From Hemicentrotus pulcherrimus (taxonomy: Eukaryota; Echinodermata; Echinoidea; Camarodonta; Strongylocentrotidae): a stretch of DNA of 64,000 nt. Within the stretch, counting starts at the first letter, position 1; each line of letters starts with the position of its first letter. Under the pieces are notes generated by a model. The model worked only from the letters and a program-made list of their open reading frames with translations, had not been told where the DNA came from and did no database searches. The stretch lies in NCBI GenBank assembly GCA_003118195.1, contig BEXV01000685.1, forward strand, positions 27,036 to 91,035. Direction: 5' to 3'. The position numbers and the translations under genes are program-made. Below are positions 1 through 12,140 of this stretch, piece by piece.

Positions 1-577
1 TTGATCGACTTCTTTGTTTTTTCGCGCGAAAAACCGAGCCTAATTAAGTTTCTTTGATGTAGCGCGTCTCCAGTTTGTCCTTTCTGGCGGTGCGATGGCA
101 GTCTGATGATGTCGTGTTTTGAGAGGCGGGGAATTTGGAACCAAAGAGATGTATTCGGTTTCAGGGATGTCAATGTGTGAAAACATGTCTATCGATGTAC
201 AGAAACAAGAAAAAGAGACACAGAGAAGAAAAAAAGGATGACTAGGAAGTGAAGTAGGGCATAACTAAATTTTGAGCGTCGCAGCCTAGAGCAAAGATCA
301 ACAGTGGGCTTGGATAAAATTATTGTCACTGTACATCGTGGAAGATGTTTATAGTAGACTGGGGTGAGGAAGAACGAATGGTTATAGGCGTTCAATGATG
401 TAAGATGGTAAGATTTTCTGCTCTAAATATGGATTTCTCGGTAAAATAGAGATGGTGAGGGAATATACCGGTGGTGTATATCTGTAAATGTTCGGTGGTC
501 TTAAAAGGCGGATGATTTTGTTGTTGAAGTGCTACTATATTAATCATCACTGAAAAGGCTAGTCTCCATTTCTCTGT

Positions 578-617
578 ACAGTCTATACTGAAAAAACAGT
601 CTATACTGAAAAAAACA
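578..617 (+). repeat. Short tandem duplication
   Basis: CAGTCTATACTGAAAAA occurs twice in tandem at about 579-596 and 597-615, with one or two extra A bases in the second copy. CAGT.ATACTG is itself near-palindromic. Confidence 0.7.
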
Positions 618-2049
618 GCTTTCGTACATTCCCATCGTACATTTTTGGATCTTCATTTTCGAACGACTGTATTCTTTAGTGTTCCCTTTTTTGCCATCTT
701 TTCACCAACCGATGCATGACAATTTATTCATCCTTTGCATGCCACTACTTGTTACACTCCTTTTCTCCTGATACTACAAATCTCATTCTGTTTGGGTATA
801 ACAGACGGCCATTTGTTCTACTGACAGCAAAGATATTTCCCTCTCGCATTCAGCATCACAACGACACGAAGGATCATTTGCTTTTTACATTCAATAATGT
901 GCCAATATCCAATGTTCATGCAGTAAATATTACTACTTATCGTACACTCATCATGGAAGTTTTGTGTTGTGTCACTTCTAGTCAAATTCGTGATTTCAAA
1001 CCAGTTCATTGCGATTTACTTGTGACTGATGTCCTTGATGGTGCCACGTGACCAAATCATATCGAGAAGAAAATGTGTCATCATTACAATTTCCTTTCAA
1101 GGTATACGTCCAAAACAGCAACAAATCCTGAAAATGATACGTCGATGTTGATTATGAAGATGATCAAGTTAAAGGGGTTAGGATAACATATTACATGTTA
1201 TCATTATCGCAATAAGGACTTCCACAAGTCACCTCGAATCATGAGATGTAATATTATTACTTTTGTTGATATGGAAAAAGAAATGGAAGAAAATAAATAT
1301 TATTTTGATTTTTCCATCTCGTCCAGGTTAGATAATGAAGATCAAACTGAGCGTAGTAATCTGGAACAGGGCAATATTCTCATCCATTGATAAATCGTTA
1401 CGAATCATCATGTTTATCAATGGACTGTCATGTCAGAAAGCGTTTGAACGCATTGGCGAATTCTCTTCCACAGACCAGCATATCTAGTTCAACATCATTA
1501 AGGCCTTAAGTGATATACTTATCTATCTTTCACGAAATAAGAAAAAATGGGATGGATATCGAAATATATTATTTTGAGAAAGTCAGCAATATGGATTTCA
1601 GAAATAGGTAATGATGATGTATCACAGCACGTCCATGTATTCACGTATACATGTATATGAACCATTCCTTTTCTTAGTCTGGATGTGCGAGTCACTTCGA
1701 CTTTCAAAGATTGAATTGACTGGCATGTAACTTGACGCAATTAAAAATCTTTACAAGCTTTTAACGAGATTTTTATTTAAGGAACTGCACAGAATCTAAT
1801 CCACGAAGCAGGCACTGACATCGGACTTGACAAGATGATGGGAGAAAAATACCCCACGTTATTAATCTGTTCAACAAATTAGCGATATTTAAGTAGCGAT
1901 TGGAAAAATGTTAAAAGGAACTAGCAGATGAGAGATGGGTATAGGGGGAGCCGTGCGTGCTCCTTGGTGCTCGTGATTAAGACGACGGCCACAAATGGAG
2001 AAGAGATTACGAGATATGTGCTATGGAGGATGAGCAAGCAAACGAAACA

Positions 2050-2071
2050 AATATATATATATATATATATA
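2050..2071. repeat. (AT)n microsatellite
   Basis: An uninterrupted alternating AT run of about 21 bases. Confidence 0.9.
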
Positions 2072-2989
2072 ATTTCATTGTGGAGGAAGAAATTTGTCAT
2101 ATGATTATTTGATGGAGGGTAAAAAATTGAGCTAAAAAGGTGAACGGAGTTGAGAATGGTTGTCTATTTACTGTCATCTTAGCGTTAAGCGAATTTGAGG
2201 ATTGATGCCTGAGTACAGCGCTTAAGTTGTCAATTTAATTTTCTGTGCTAATATTGTGAGATATGATCGGTGGTAGGGATAGTGATGACGTTGGCGCTCT
2301 TTGTTACCTTGGTAATGAGGATGATGCCAATGTTGACGGCAGTGATGATGAGGGATGCGATCTCAAGGGATGTGGTGGTGATATTGACGATGATGATGAT
2401 GGTAGCGTACAAAATGACAGCACTACTTCAACAGTGTCATTATAACTATCCTTATTAGCACGCACATCAATTATTGTAGTTCATTCTTATGATGAGGATG
2501 CGAAGGTCGACTAAGGTTCAATTGAAAATTAGAAAGGTATACCTGACAAGTCTTCTCAGTAAAAATATCAACGCCTGAGAAAATTATATAAACAAAACGA
2601 GTGATACGGCAATTTCATGCTAGGTGTTATCCCACACGTACCCATCACTTTGAGAGACAGATAGAAGTAGAAATAAACACACAACACACTCATTCATATT
2701 TAGCCAATCCAGGTAACTGCAGCGAACCCGTCAGCAGGATTTTGTAGTTTGTTGAGAAAATCATCTGATCCCTCAAATATTTTAATCTAATATTTGCGTC
2801 AACAAGTGACCACAAAAATAAAGTGACATTGCAAATCTTACGTTTGCAAATTTTCTCTTATGACATCGCCGCGTTTTACAACTGTGATTGTCTTCCGGCC
2901 TTCTGGTACGACTTGATATTCCTTTTGATTGCCGATTGATTTCATAAAGCTCAGATTGGTGCGCCGGGATAATGGTTTGTCTTTATAAG

Positions 2990-2990
<1 letters not shown>

Positions 2991-3020
<30 letters not shown>

Positions 3021-3072
3021 AATAATAATAATAATAATAATAATTACATTTATAGGGCGCTTTATACAGACG
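2991..3072. repeat. (AAT)n microsatellite joined to a TTATAGGGCGCTTTATAC element
   Basis: About 50 bases of (AAT)n with one TGA interruption are followed by ACATTTATAGGGCGCTTTAT. From memory, that phrase beside (AAT)n recurs in marine deuterostome genomes and probably marks one end of a dispersed repeat. The family is not confirmed here. Confidence 0.7.
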
Positions 3073-4612
3073 TCCAAATTACATTTACGAATTAGCTATA
3101 TGGTTGTAATAAATATCAGTAGGGATGTATTTATAATGATCAATACGAAATTATAGATATACATATATCAATTCTGCTGTACAACAGATAGAAAGAGGAA
3201 ATTGGAATTTGGTTTAAAAGTCTATTCAATGCAATATCGAGAGAGGACGTAGGAAGAAAGACAATGCTCAATTTTGTAACAGCAGCATTTAAGCAATCAC
3301 TGACCGAGTCACGCAAGCAACTACCTGTTTGCCCCGAAATTAAATTGCGACAGATACCTTCTGTCGCATTACAATGCCATACCGACCAGCCTGTTGAAAA
3401 GGACAGATGTTTCTCTATTATTTTCTCATTTTCATTCCTCCACCTTCGCTGATTCGTTTTCGTTTGATGTTAACATCCAAAGGTATGAAAGAGGTATAAT
3501 AGCCAGAGATTATCTCGCAAACAAGTCGATACCAACACAATTTGCGTTTTATTAATGTAGCAAAACATCAGCATAAAGAGAATCGATTGATCCTTAACTT
3601 CAGTGGATTAATATTGTATCATTCCTTTTTTGCTTTATTGTAAAATGTTTTCAACTATTCATATGCATTCATAAAATAGAGACTATACTTTAGGTATACC
3701 GACAGATACTGTAGCATATTGGCTGATAGTACACAGGAAGACAAATTGGTTTGATTACGATTGGGTTCCTTACCTTGCTCATGGTAAAACCAACTGCCCT
3801 TTATCAAATACCAGACTTTATCGGAATAGATAAGTAGGAAATACAGCATCGGACAATAATACCATTACATAAGAGCATGGAAACAGTGTACATTATGTTC
3901 ACTTCTTTGATAATCATATACAAATTCCTTTTTTTAACATTCTGTTTCAATTGTATTAAATTAATGTGAAAGTAAAGGCTCAAGGTTTAGAAGAAAAAAT
4001 AGATTAAACCACCAAATTTTCTAAACTAGGAATGGCGGTAATGATAAAATCAACATTTTGATTCAGTAAGTGAAATTAGATGTGATATTCTAGTCCATGA
4101 TAATAAACTTGGATTTTCACTACACAAATTTCCGGAAAGTAATTTGAATACCAATCATACACATGACTGAAACAATACATCAAAGAGTTCAACAACTTCC
4201 TAAAAAGCTTTGACATTTTGTATTTAAAACTTGTTAATCTATAGGGTACAATCTAGGGGTGTTGTTGATGGATTTTGTTCAACATTCTGGACCAATTTGC
4301 CAAGTGTTTCACACACTTTGTATGAAGAGTAAATAGCTAGATTATAAGACAAACAGAGCATTTAATTGCGTTTTCCCCCTGACTGTATGGAAAGTGGCCC
4401 GTAAGTGATAATTACTTCTTAGCAAACTGTGTCAATACATTAGCACAGACAAATACGGTCATACGAGGTGTCATCTTCCGACCGATATAAAATAATACGA
4501 GGTGGATGGTAGATACTATGGATGCACGAGGATGAGATGGGTAAGAGGATGGGTAAATATTTCAACAAGATACATAGGCTACACATGCCGTACACATAAA
4601 TATCCATTTGCA

Positions 4613-4687
4613 GACACACACACACACACACACACACGCACGCACAAACACACACAATCAACAAACAATAAAAATGTTATAAATTTG

Positions 4688-4724
<37 letters not shown>

Positions 4725-4825
4725 AAGGCAGAACATTCACTCATTCCCTTACTGTACTGTGTATGTGTGTGTAGACACACACGCACACACACACACACGC
4801 ACACACACACGAACACACGCAAACA
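4613..4825. repeat. Compound (CA)n, (TA)n(GA)n, (TG)n/(CA)n array
   Basis: (CA)n lies at about 4613-4652, (TA)n then (GA)n at 4688-4725, and (TG)n at 4757-4771 facing (CA)n at 4774-4820. The last pair is inverted and could fold or form Z-DNA. Short frames across it are artefacts. Confidence 0.9.
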
Positions 4826-5082
4826 TACATAACAGGAGAGAGAGATAGAGAGAGATAAAATGTGACGTAGTGATGCAGTGAGCATGCACACATCTATCTA
4901 GCAATTGTGGCTGAACATTGCAAAGAGCTAGAAATACAAACATTATGTCCAAGATAATCAAGAATTATTTCTGATTTTTCGGTTGTTTTCTGTCATAATT
5001 GTTCTACATCTAAAGCTGATAATACATTTTACAGTTTGCAGGAGTGTATAAGGAATTTTCCGGAAAATTAGATGAGGGGAAA

Positions 5083-5145
5083 GCAAAGGATGGAAGGGAG
5101 GATGAGAGAGAAAGAGAAAGAGATATAGGTAGAGAGAGAAAGAGA
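5083..5145. repeat. Purine-rich (GA)n-like tract
   Basis: A GAGA/AAAG-rich low-complexity stretch. Confidence 0.7.
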
Positions 5146-5702
5146 AAAGGGGGAATTCACTGCACGTTCATTCACTGTGAAATGTCTATATACCCTCACG
5201 CACCGTATACATTTTCTTTTTGGTTAAACGGCGGTCTCACATGGCACCGATACTTCCACCAAAATCGGCACGCTAAATCGACGAGAAAATAGGCACTTAT
5301 TTTCGCGCACTCTAACAAATCGTCCATCGGTCGATTGACCACCGGACTTTTCTGCTGAACCTTTTTAAGCGAATGGAATCAATTTTACTCCAAACCCATT
5401 TACCCGGCTTTTTTCATCATTTCCTTACCTCTTACCCTCTCTCTCACTCTCTCTTCTTTCTTTCCTAATGCTTACCCCCACCGCAATGAAATGCCCTACC
5501 GTCTATCTTCCTCAGAGCAATGTAGCTAATGTTAAAAGTCGGCAGTTAAAGGGCAGAAGAGCAAATGCATTAGCTAAAACACACATTTTTAGATGCCATT
5601 AGGCCGAACTTTCCTCAGGGGTGGGTCGGGCATGTTTGCCACTCTACAATTCCGATTTCTCCAATCGTTAAGGGCACTTTGTCGCCGGAATCATATGGAT
5701 TT

Positions 5703-5710
5703 TTTTTTAA

Positions 5711-5742
<32 letters not shown>

Positions 5743-5750
5743 CTTCTTTG
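5703..5750. repeat. T-run and (CT)n microsatellite
   Basis: An eight-T run is followed by about 13 CT units and CTTT variants. Confidence 0.9.
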
Positions 5751-6469
5751 CTCCTTCAGTGACCCTCTCGTTCTTTCTTCCATGCTGACGTTAACATCTT
5801 GTAGCAGTCGGGAGGAGTACTTTGGGACGGTACATCCGTTGTATTGCTAGACAAACATACCAAGTAAAAAAGCACACAATTCACTCGCTTAATCCTTACC
5901 CGGTTCGCTTAAGTCTCATCCAACACTAGACGCATTAACGCTGTTACTTGCCGAGGAAAAAAAACAAAAGCTAGCCACGCGCGTATTCTTTTTCCTTCTT
6001 TTGCTAAAGAGTTATGTTGGTGAGAAGTGGGGTAGATGTATAATTGGAATTAGACTATGAAAAAGGGGGTAAAGAAAAACTGGCAGAAAACACTTGAGAA
6101 AAGAGAAATCTCTTCATCAAAATTAATAGCCGATGTCTAAAATGTATGTGTACAAAATAATATATACAATAATTGTTAATAGTCCACAGTAAGGGCTTCA
6201 CGGCTTAACCAGACGAGGACTAGCAAGTATAAGTTTATTTCCGCGATTCACATTAGTTTACAAAAGGGAAAAAGAAGTGGTCTACTGTAGGATATGAATA
6301 AAGTAAAGATATGTTCGTTTTCGAATAGAATAAGAAAATAATTCGGAGTTTAAGGTGCCTATACAAAGAGATATAGTGTCTCTCTCTTTATTATGTTTAA
6401 ACATAATCTTATGATTCCCTCTTTCTTTCACATGTTTTAAAGATGAGAAAGAGTAAATAAAAAGAGTAT

Positions 6470-6800
6470 AATTTAGAAGCAAAGACATAGAGAAGTGGAC
6501 AAGGATAGAGAAATAGCCCGTTAATGAAGTACGATGGGGAAAGAGGGAAGAGAGCGCGATAGAAAAGAAGAAAACATGAGATAGCAGAAGAAAGAGGGAG
6601 ACACAGATAGCGTGGCAAAAGAAAACATGGCCAGAAATAGCGTAAATGATGAAGGCATAAGAATAGGGGACAGGTATAGAAAAGAGGGAGTGTAAGATAG
6701 AGTGACAAAAGAAGTAAAGGGAAAGAAAGAAGAAAGAAAGGATGATGAAGGCAAGGAAATGGAGAAGAGAAGGAGAAAGAAGGCGTGGAAGGGGGGATTA
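6470..6800. repeat. Long purine-rich tract
   Basis: About 330 bases of the plus strand are mostly A and G in degenerate GAAA/GGGA/GAGA patterns. Minus-strand frames across it are serine/leucine/phenylalanine-rich artefacts. Confidence 0.6.
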
Positions 6801-8032
6801 TGTTAAAGACACCCCATTGACGCTTCTGGGCATATTTACTTATTCAGGAATCCTACCCACCGTTAAAAGCCACCGTTTTGTCGCTCTCGTCAGCGCTCAA
6901 GTGATCGCTCCGACCGACATGGATTAAGAATATGCTGAGCGAAACAGAAAAAAAAAAAGAAGAGGAAAGCACAAAAGAAAAAGCCGGGTGAAAGATGGAC
7001 AAAAGCAGATTTTTCATCCAAATGGCTTTCGACATTCATCCCCTTTTCAATGGCCCCTCTGCCCCGACGTTGCCCCGATGCATAACGCGCTAGACAGGCA
7101 AGGCGACCTAAACACCGAAGTGCATGTTAAAAAGAGGGATTTGCCAAAGTAATGCCGCTACTTTGCAGCTCAACCATTTATTCACTTTGATGTAATCCAA
7201 TTGTTTTGCGATCTATGTTTCAACTGCCATCCGTCATTGTCAGCGATGGGGGTAATGTGTCAGAGTGGCTTGCTCTGGTGATGTGAAACACTTTGATACT
7301 CGTCGGGGTATGAGTTTAAAATCAGCTCCAAAGCTGGAAGGATTAAGTGTGAGACCTATCACGTTGTCTGGACAAATTAAAGCAACAATTTAGACAATTA
7401 AATGCTATGAAACATATTATAATATTATCGAAAGAACAGACAAAAGTTAGCTTCAAGGCATTTTGCGTGAGAGTCCTATGATGCCGCTACCATTTCGTAG
7501 CGTAGGATGGAAAACAGCAATAACAAAACAACACAACAACAACAACATGTTAATTGCAGGAACTATCGTGAAGGAGGCTTAAATGAAACCAAAAAAAAAC
7601 AAACAACGTATTAATTTAGGCATTGTTGGGGAGAAATACAAAATAACGAGAATGTGATTGAAAGAGAAGAGAGGAATGAGGGAAGAGAAGGAGTAAAGAG
7701 GGTGACAGTATAACATATTATACTGCATAAGATAATGCAAATGGCGCCATTTTCATGACTTTATTGTTGTTTAAATATGAGGCAATGAATAAAAGAGGTG
7801 ATTACGCGTGATTCGTTTCAGATATGGAGTGTGCCTGCTCTTCCACAAGAGGTAACATTATCACTTTCTACTACCTATTCATTCTCAGATACATCTCTTT
7901 GATTTCTCACTTTCTCTCTCTTTCTCTCATTTCCTCTTTAAATGTAATTATAAAGATATAAATGAGTTTATATAAAATTATGTATGGCATATTCAAATCT
8001 CACTACCCGTCTCTTATGTGATAGTGTTATCA

Positions 8033-8065
8033 GCCCCCCCCCCTCAAACCCCTCGCTCTCTTATT

Positions 8066-8097
<32 letters not shown>
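8033..8097. repeat. C-run and (CT)n microsatellite
   Basis: A poly-C run at about 8034-8043, then about 14 CT units at 8069-8096. Confidence 0.9.
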
Positions 8098-8102
<5 letters not shown>

Positions 8103-8533
8103 CCATATTAACCTCTAGGTTTTGGTTGGATTTATCATGTTTATCGTCTACAATATTTGATTCGCTCCGCTCTTTTCATTTCTTGCCGATTAAAACAAAA
8201 CTAATGCTATAATTGGCATACAGCCGTTTCATCATTTACTTTTTGCACGATTTGGGCAACCTTCTTGTAGGTTCGTGATTTTCATTTGTGTCAAATGATA
8301 TCAGTTAATAGATCAATTCTGTCTTTGGGCGATAGCAGCTCGTGCGAGCGAATCTGCTTAATCTCGGAAGTGATCCAAAACTCAGATGGTGATGCAGGTG
8401 GCGTTCCCCTCTCTCCCATCATCTTCCTCCTCCAACGAGCTTGCCGCGTGCGTTTAGAGGGGCCAGACATGACAGGTCCTTGGAATGATCGGTGGGATGA
8501 GCATGGAAAATAGGTGGAAGGTATGAGAAAGAG

Positions 8534-8538
8534 AGATG

Positions 8539-8573
<35 letters not shown>

Positions 8574-8790
8574 AGATATCTATTATAGAAAGCCATAGAT
8601 GGAGACGAAGACAGAGATACAGACAGACAGAAACAGGGGAATATTAAGGGGAGAAAGAACGATAAAGAGAAGAAAGAGCCTGTCAGAGTGAGGCATGGTG
8701 AAGACGAAAATATAGAGAGAGTGTAATTATTATGGAGGGCGTGATGAAGTAGAGAGAGAGAGAGAGAGAGAGAGGGAGGGAGAGAGAGAA
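8534..8790. repeat. Two (GA)n arrays
   Basis: (GA)n at 8539-8574 ends in a G-run, and a second (GA)n is at 8750-8790. The DNA between them is purine-rich. Confidence 0.85.
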
Positions 8791-9720
8791 GATGAATAAT
8801 GATGAGAAAGACAAGGACAGATACTACGAAAGATATTGTGTATAGAGGGATAAAGAGACGGAGAGATGAGAGACAGACACAGAGAGGCAGCCCCAAATTT
8901 CCTTTGGTTAGACATTAATCTACAATTTCCACTCTCCACCCAGGTGAGGTAAATGAGTACCTGGCAGGAATTAATGGAGCGCCATGAGTGGCAATGTGCC
9001 AAACATGAGCACTGTATAAGAGTCCAATGTTATTATTACTATTATTTTTTTTTAAGGGAGTGGGCAAATGGTCACTTTAATAGGTAAAGAGAAAGGGACA
9101 ACATGAGAGAATTATGTGATGTGGATAAAGGAGAGATACGGCGAATAGTTTGGTGCCACCGATCGAAATGGGGCCAGGTATAAAATTGGTAGATCATTGA
9201 AATCTAAATTCTCCATAAATAGTAAACCTACTTTCAAATCTCAAACAGAAAAGACAAAATAACATTTTCTCTTTAAAAAAATTGACTTATTGCCCACTAT
9301 AACGGGTTCTGCGTGTACGGATTCAATCGAGGCAGAGATTATAGAGACACGAAGAAAGGTTTATGGAATGGGACAAATACAAATCCGGTGGAGATGGATG
9401 CGATCCGAACATGCGAGAAAGATGGATGGAGACGAACGGCCTGTTCGATAGATTTGCCCAAGTTACGAGAAGAGAAAGAGATGATGGAAAACAAACGCAC
9501 GACGCAGTGATCCTATACACTGTCAGTCGTATGAAATCAAACAACTCAATTAGGAGCGTCGATTCTTCGGCACACGTGCGCATGGTTTGGAAACATTCGC
9601 AAGGAGGGAAGTGGCATCTTAGCAACCGCTAACGGTACATTGAGATGGAAGACGAGGAGGCAGTTAACATGGTTTAGGGTATTTTTGTTAGCAGCCAAGG
9701 ACTATTATAATGGTGTACAG

Positions 9721-9870
9721 TATATAGTGGTCTAGTGGTTGTGTCGCAGGACTATGGATCACTAAGTTTCGAGTTCGAGACCCAATCGTATCTCTTATGT
9801 CCTGTGACATGCGAACTGAGCGAAATGAATCTCTCCGTTAGAACAATGTGCATAAACTTACTTAACAAAC
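9721..9870 (+). mobile_element. tRNA-derived SINE-like copy
   Basis: A pol III A-box-like TGGTCTAGTGG (9728-9738) and B-box-like AGTTCGAGACC (9772-9782) are spaced about as in a tRNA. Around them is a degraded tRNA-like body that cannot form a clean cloverleaf acceptor stem. The 3' part (about 9800-9870) is unrelated sequence ending in an AT-rich tail. This is the usual layout of a tRNA-derived SINE head. The 3' boundary is approximate and I found no target-site duplication. Confidence 0.5.
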
Positions 9871-9957
9871 ATGGCAGAGTAGATGAATAAGCTTAAAGTT
9901 TCGAGGGAAATCTTAGAAGAAAAAAATATCAGTCTACTATTAGCATGTTTTAGTGTA

Positions 9958-10268
9958 AAGGAAGCTTGGATCATTCCTTGGCTTTGGGAGAAGAAAAAAA
10001 ATGGGTCTACATTTCCTTCGACTAAGAGGGCTTTAGGAGTGTTCTTGATATAGTCTATGGAGTAGACCTTTTTGAATATGGATAAGAAGATATCCCTCGA
10101 CCATTGACTGGATTTTTTGTTAACCCATTACCTACTGGAACCGGGTGGACCGTGTATTAAGCCTATGGGATTTAGAAAATTCAGCAGTCAAGGGGTTTAG
10201 GAAGCTTGGATCCTTCTTCGGCCTTCAGGGATAAAAGGGGCCTACATGCCCTTCCCTACGATGAGCTA
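9958..10268 (+). repeat. Imperfect direct repeat of about 70 bp at 240-bp offset
   Basis: GAAGCTTGGATC occurs at 9961-9972 and 10201-10212, exactly 240 bases apart. It is followed in both by similar text: TTC.TTCGGCCTT or TTCCTTGGCTTT, then a purine run, then CTACAT.CCCTTCC.ACGA. The first unit is about 9958-10030 and the second about 10199-10268. The intervening DNA is not obviously repeated. It may be two monomers of an old satellite or an internal duplication in a dispersed element. A long plus-strand frame starts in the second unit but is not recognisable. Confidence 0.55.
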
Positions 10269-11831
10269 CAGGTGCACCCGAATCAGCACTTGACACCTAT
10301 GTTCCATATTTACCATACCTGTAAGGGTTGCTATTCCAAGACAGACAGGGGCTATCTGTCGGTCAATAGAGGCAACATTAACACCCCTTCCTTAAAAATA
10401 TATACCGCCCCTCTTTATGTCTCAAGTGTTTACGTAGACAAATTTCGCACACTCTCGGGGCATGTAAAGAGAGCACATAGTCCGTGCCCTCTCCAAGCGC
10501 CCTGCAGATTTCGACTATGGACGGGACTAGAGCAAACACGGCTCGGTAACACTTCAGCTTGTAAATCCCGAACTAATATTTGTGGATTCTTCTTGTTGTT
10601 TGTAACTCTGCGAGGGGGCATTGTCCTATTTTCTACTTATATGATGCAGCTGAAAGGTGATCGATGTTCGGATATACCCTACAAAGGATGATAAAGTTTC
10701 ACCCTTATTTATTCTGTCTGCGTAGACCTTTGGCTGTAAGAGTCCAAAATGTTGACCGTTCTTCAGCTTTATTGTTTTTACAAAAGCCAAAATTGTTAGA
10801 CTTGACCAAAGATGATATATTTAATTCAGACTCAGCTCTTCGATCGCGGCCATTTTGCAAGCATAACCCTAGTACGTTGCCAAGTCAACACCACCTAGTG
10901 AAATTCCATGGTTGTCGCGCGCCTGAGGAAAATTGTAAAAAATGCTTTATTTGAACAACAAGCCATATACGCTGAGCGGCAATAATATATTCATATGCCA
11001 TCGTCGACCATATGTCGTTCAAAAGGAGAGCTAATGCACGTGAATTTGCCAGATTGTCCAACAAAATGTTTTCGTTAAGTGCACGGATCATGGTAAATGT
11101 TCGGGTGACACTTGTGAATTCATTTGGTATAAAGTACCATGAATTAATCTTTGGATCTTTTAACTTTGTACCCTTTTCTCCTCTCTCGTTTTGGCGTTTA
11201 GAAACGTTCTATTTTGGATTCTCTATGTAAATGCTAATCCCTCTGGTTGGTTAAGTGCATTATGAATACATTCAAAGCTGAAAACTATCAAAGATATGCT
11301 GAAAATATATCGGGAAAGTAAAACAAAAATAGAGTGCATCACGTATGGATGATATTATAGGCGAGAGTAAAATATAAAGAAACGGATTTTAAAACTAGAA
11401 AATACGTTTTTAAAGATAGTTCTAAAGAGAAATGGTTGTTGAATGAATGTCCGTCATAATGAAAAGAGAACAAATCGTAATTAGTATTTCCGACAGACTC
11501 ATTCCATATTTTGTGGGGTTTCTTTTAGTACAAGGTGAATAAAATATCATAGTTACATTTGGGGATCAGTTCTAGGCCAGACATAAAGGGGGAATTTAGT
11601 GAGAACCCTAAGTCAAGTCATAAACATAGTTCGGGAGCATGCTGTAATTAACTTTAAAAATACGTAATAACTTGTATGTAATGTAATACATGAGTGTAAC
11701 AACAAGTGTAAACGCTTCCAGCTACTCGACTTTACAAGAAAGGTCAAGGGATATAACTCTTTATTATAAAGGACGAGTAGAAAATGAACAGAAGCTGGAC
11801 AAAAATACAGAAGTATACAGAAGTATAATCG

Positions 11832-11884
11832 GGGCAGCGCCAGGAGCGTCACAATGTGACGGACATGTGCGCTATATAAGAAGC
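11832..11884 (+). promoter_or_regulatory. TATA-like site beside a GTCAC palindrome
   Basis: GTCACAATGTGAC, a palindrome near 11849, is followed by GCTATATAAGAAG near 11872. TATATAAG is a canonical TATA box. An (ATT)n run follows. No reading frame downstream is recognisable, so this may be chance. Confidence 0.2.
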
Positions 11885-12000
11885 CACCATTATTATTATT
11901 ATTATTATATGAAATGTCGGATGTAAAAAGGGGAGGATAAGTGTAAGGTAGAGACAGGAACAGAAAGTGTTAGATGATGAAATGCCAACGAAGAGCGGAA

Positions 12001-12140
12001 ATGAGAGGAAGATGGAAGAGAAGGAAGATAGAGAGAGAGAGAGAGAGTGAGATAGAGAGTGCGAGATAGAGAGAGACATGAGAGACAGAAATGGAGACAA
12101 AGATAGAAACAGAGACCGTGATGCAGAGAGTGGAAAACAA
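12001..12140. repeat. (GA)n and degenerate purine tract
   Basis: An uninterrupted GA run at about 12029-12047 lies within a longer GAGA/GATA-rich segment. Confidence 0.8.

Larger units (their letters stand above)
1..9720. other. Non-coding DNA, presumed Lmx1 intron or intergenic
   Basis: No supported exon was found on either strand. Content is AT-rich unique DNA, microsatellites and purine tracts listed separately, and an aspartate-coding ACGATGATGATG-type stretch at 2263-2445 that is a trinucleotide-like artefact. Confidence 0.6.

Noticed and set aside
133..141. TGGTTCCAA on the minus strand, as in the homeodomain WFQN motif
   Set aside because: The following codons read I-P-R, not N-R or N-Q-R; no homeodomain surrounds it.
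2263..2458. Aspartate-rich or methionine-rich frames
   Set aside because: Products of a degenerate GATGATGA repeat.
8291..8896. 201-codon minus-strand frame
   Set aside because: Most of it is the complement of (GA)n arrays; serine/leucine-rich artefact.
10206..10691. 161-codon plus-strand frame
   Set aside because: Begins at TTG inside a repeat unit, with no domain and no conserved pattern that I can recognise.
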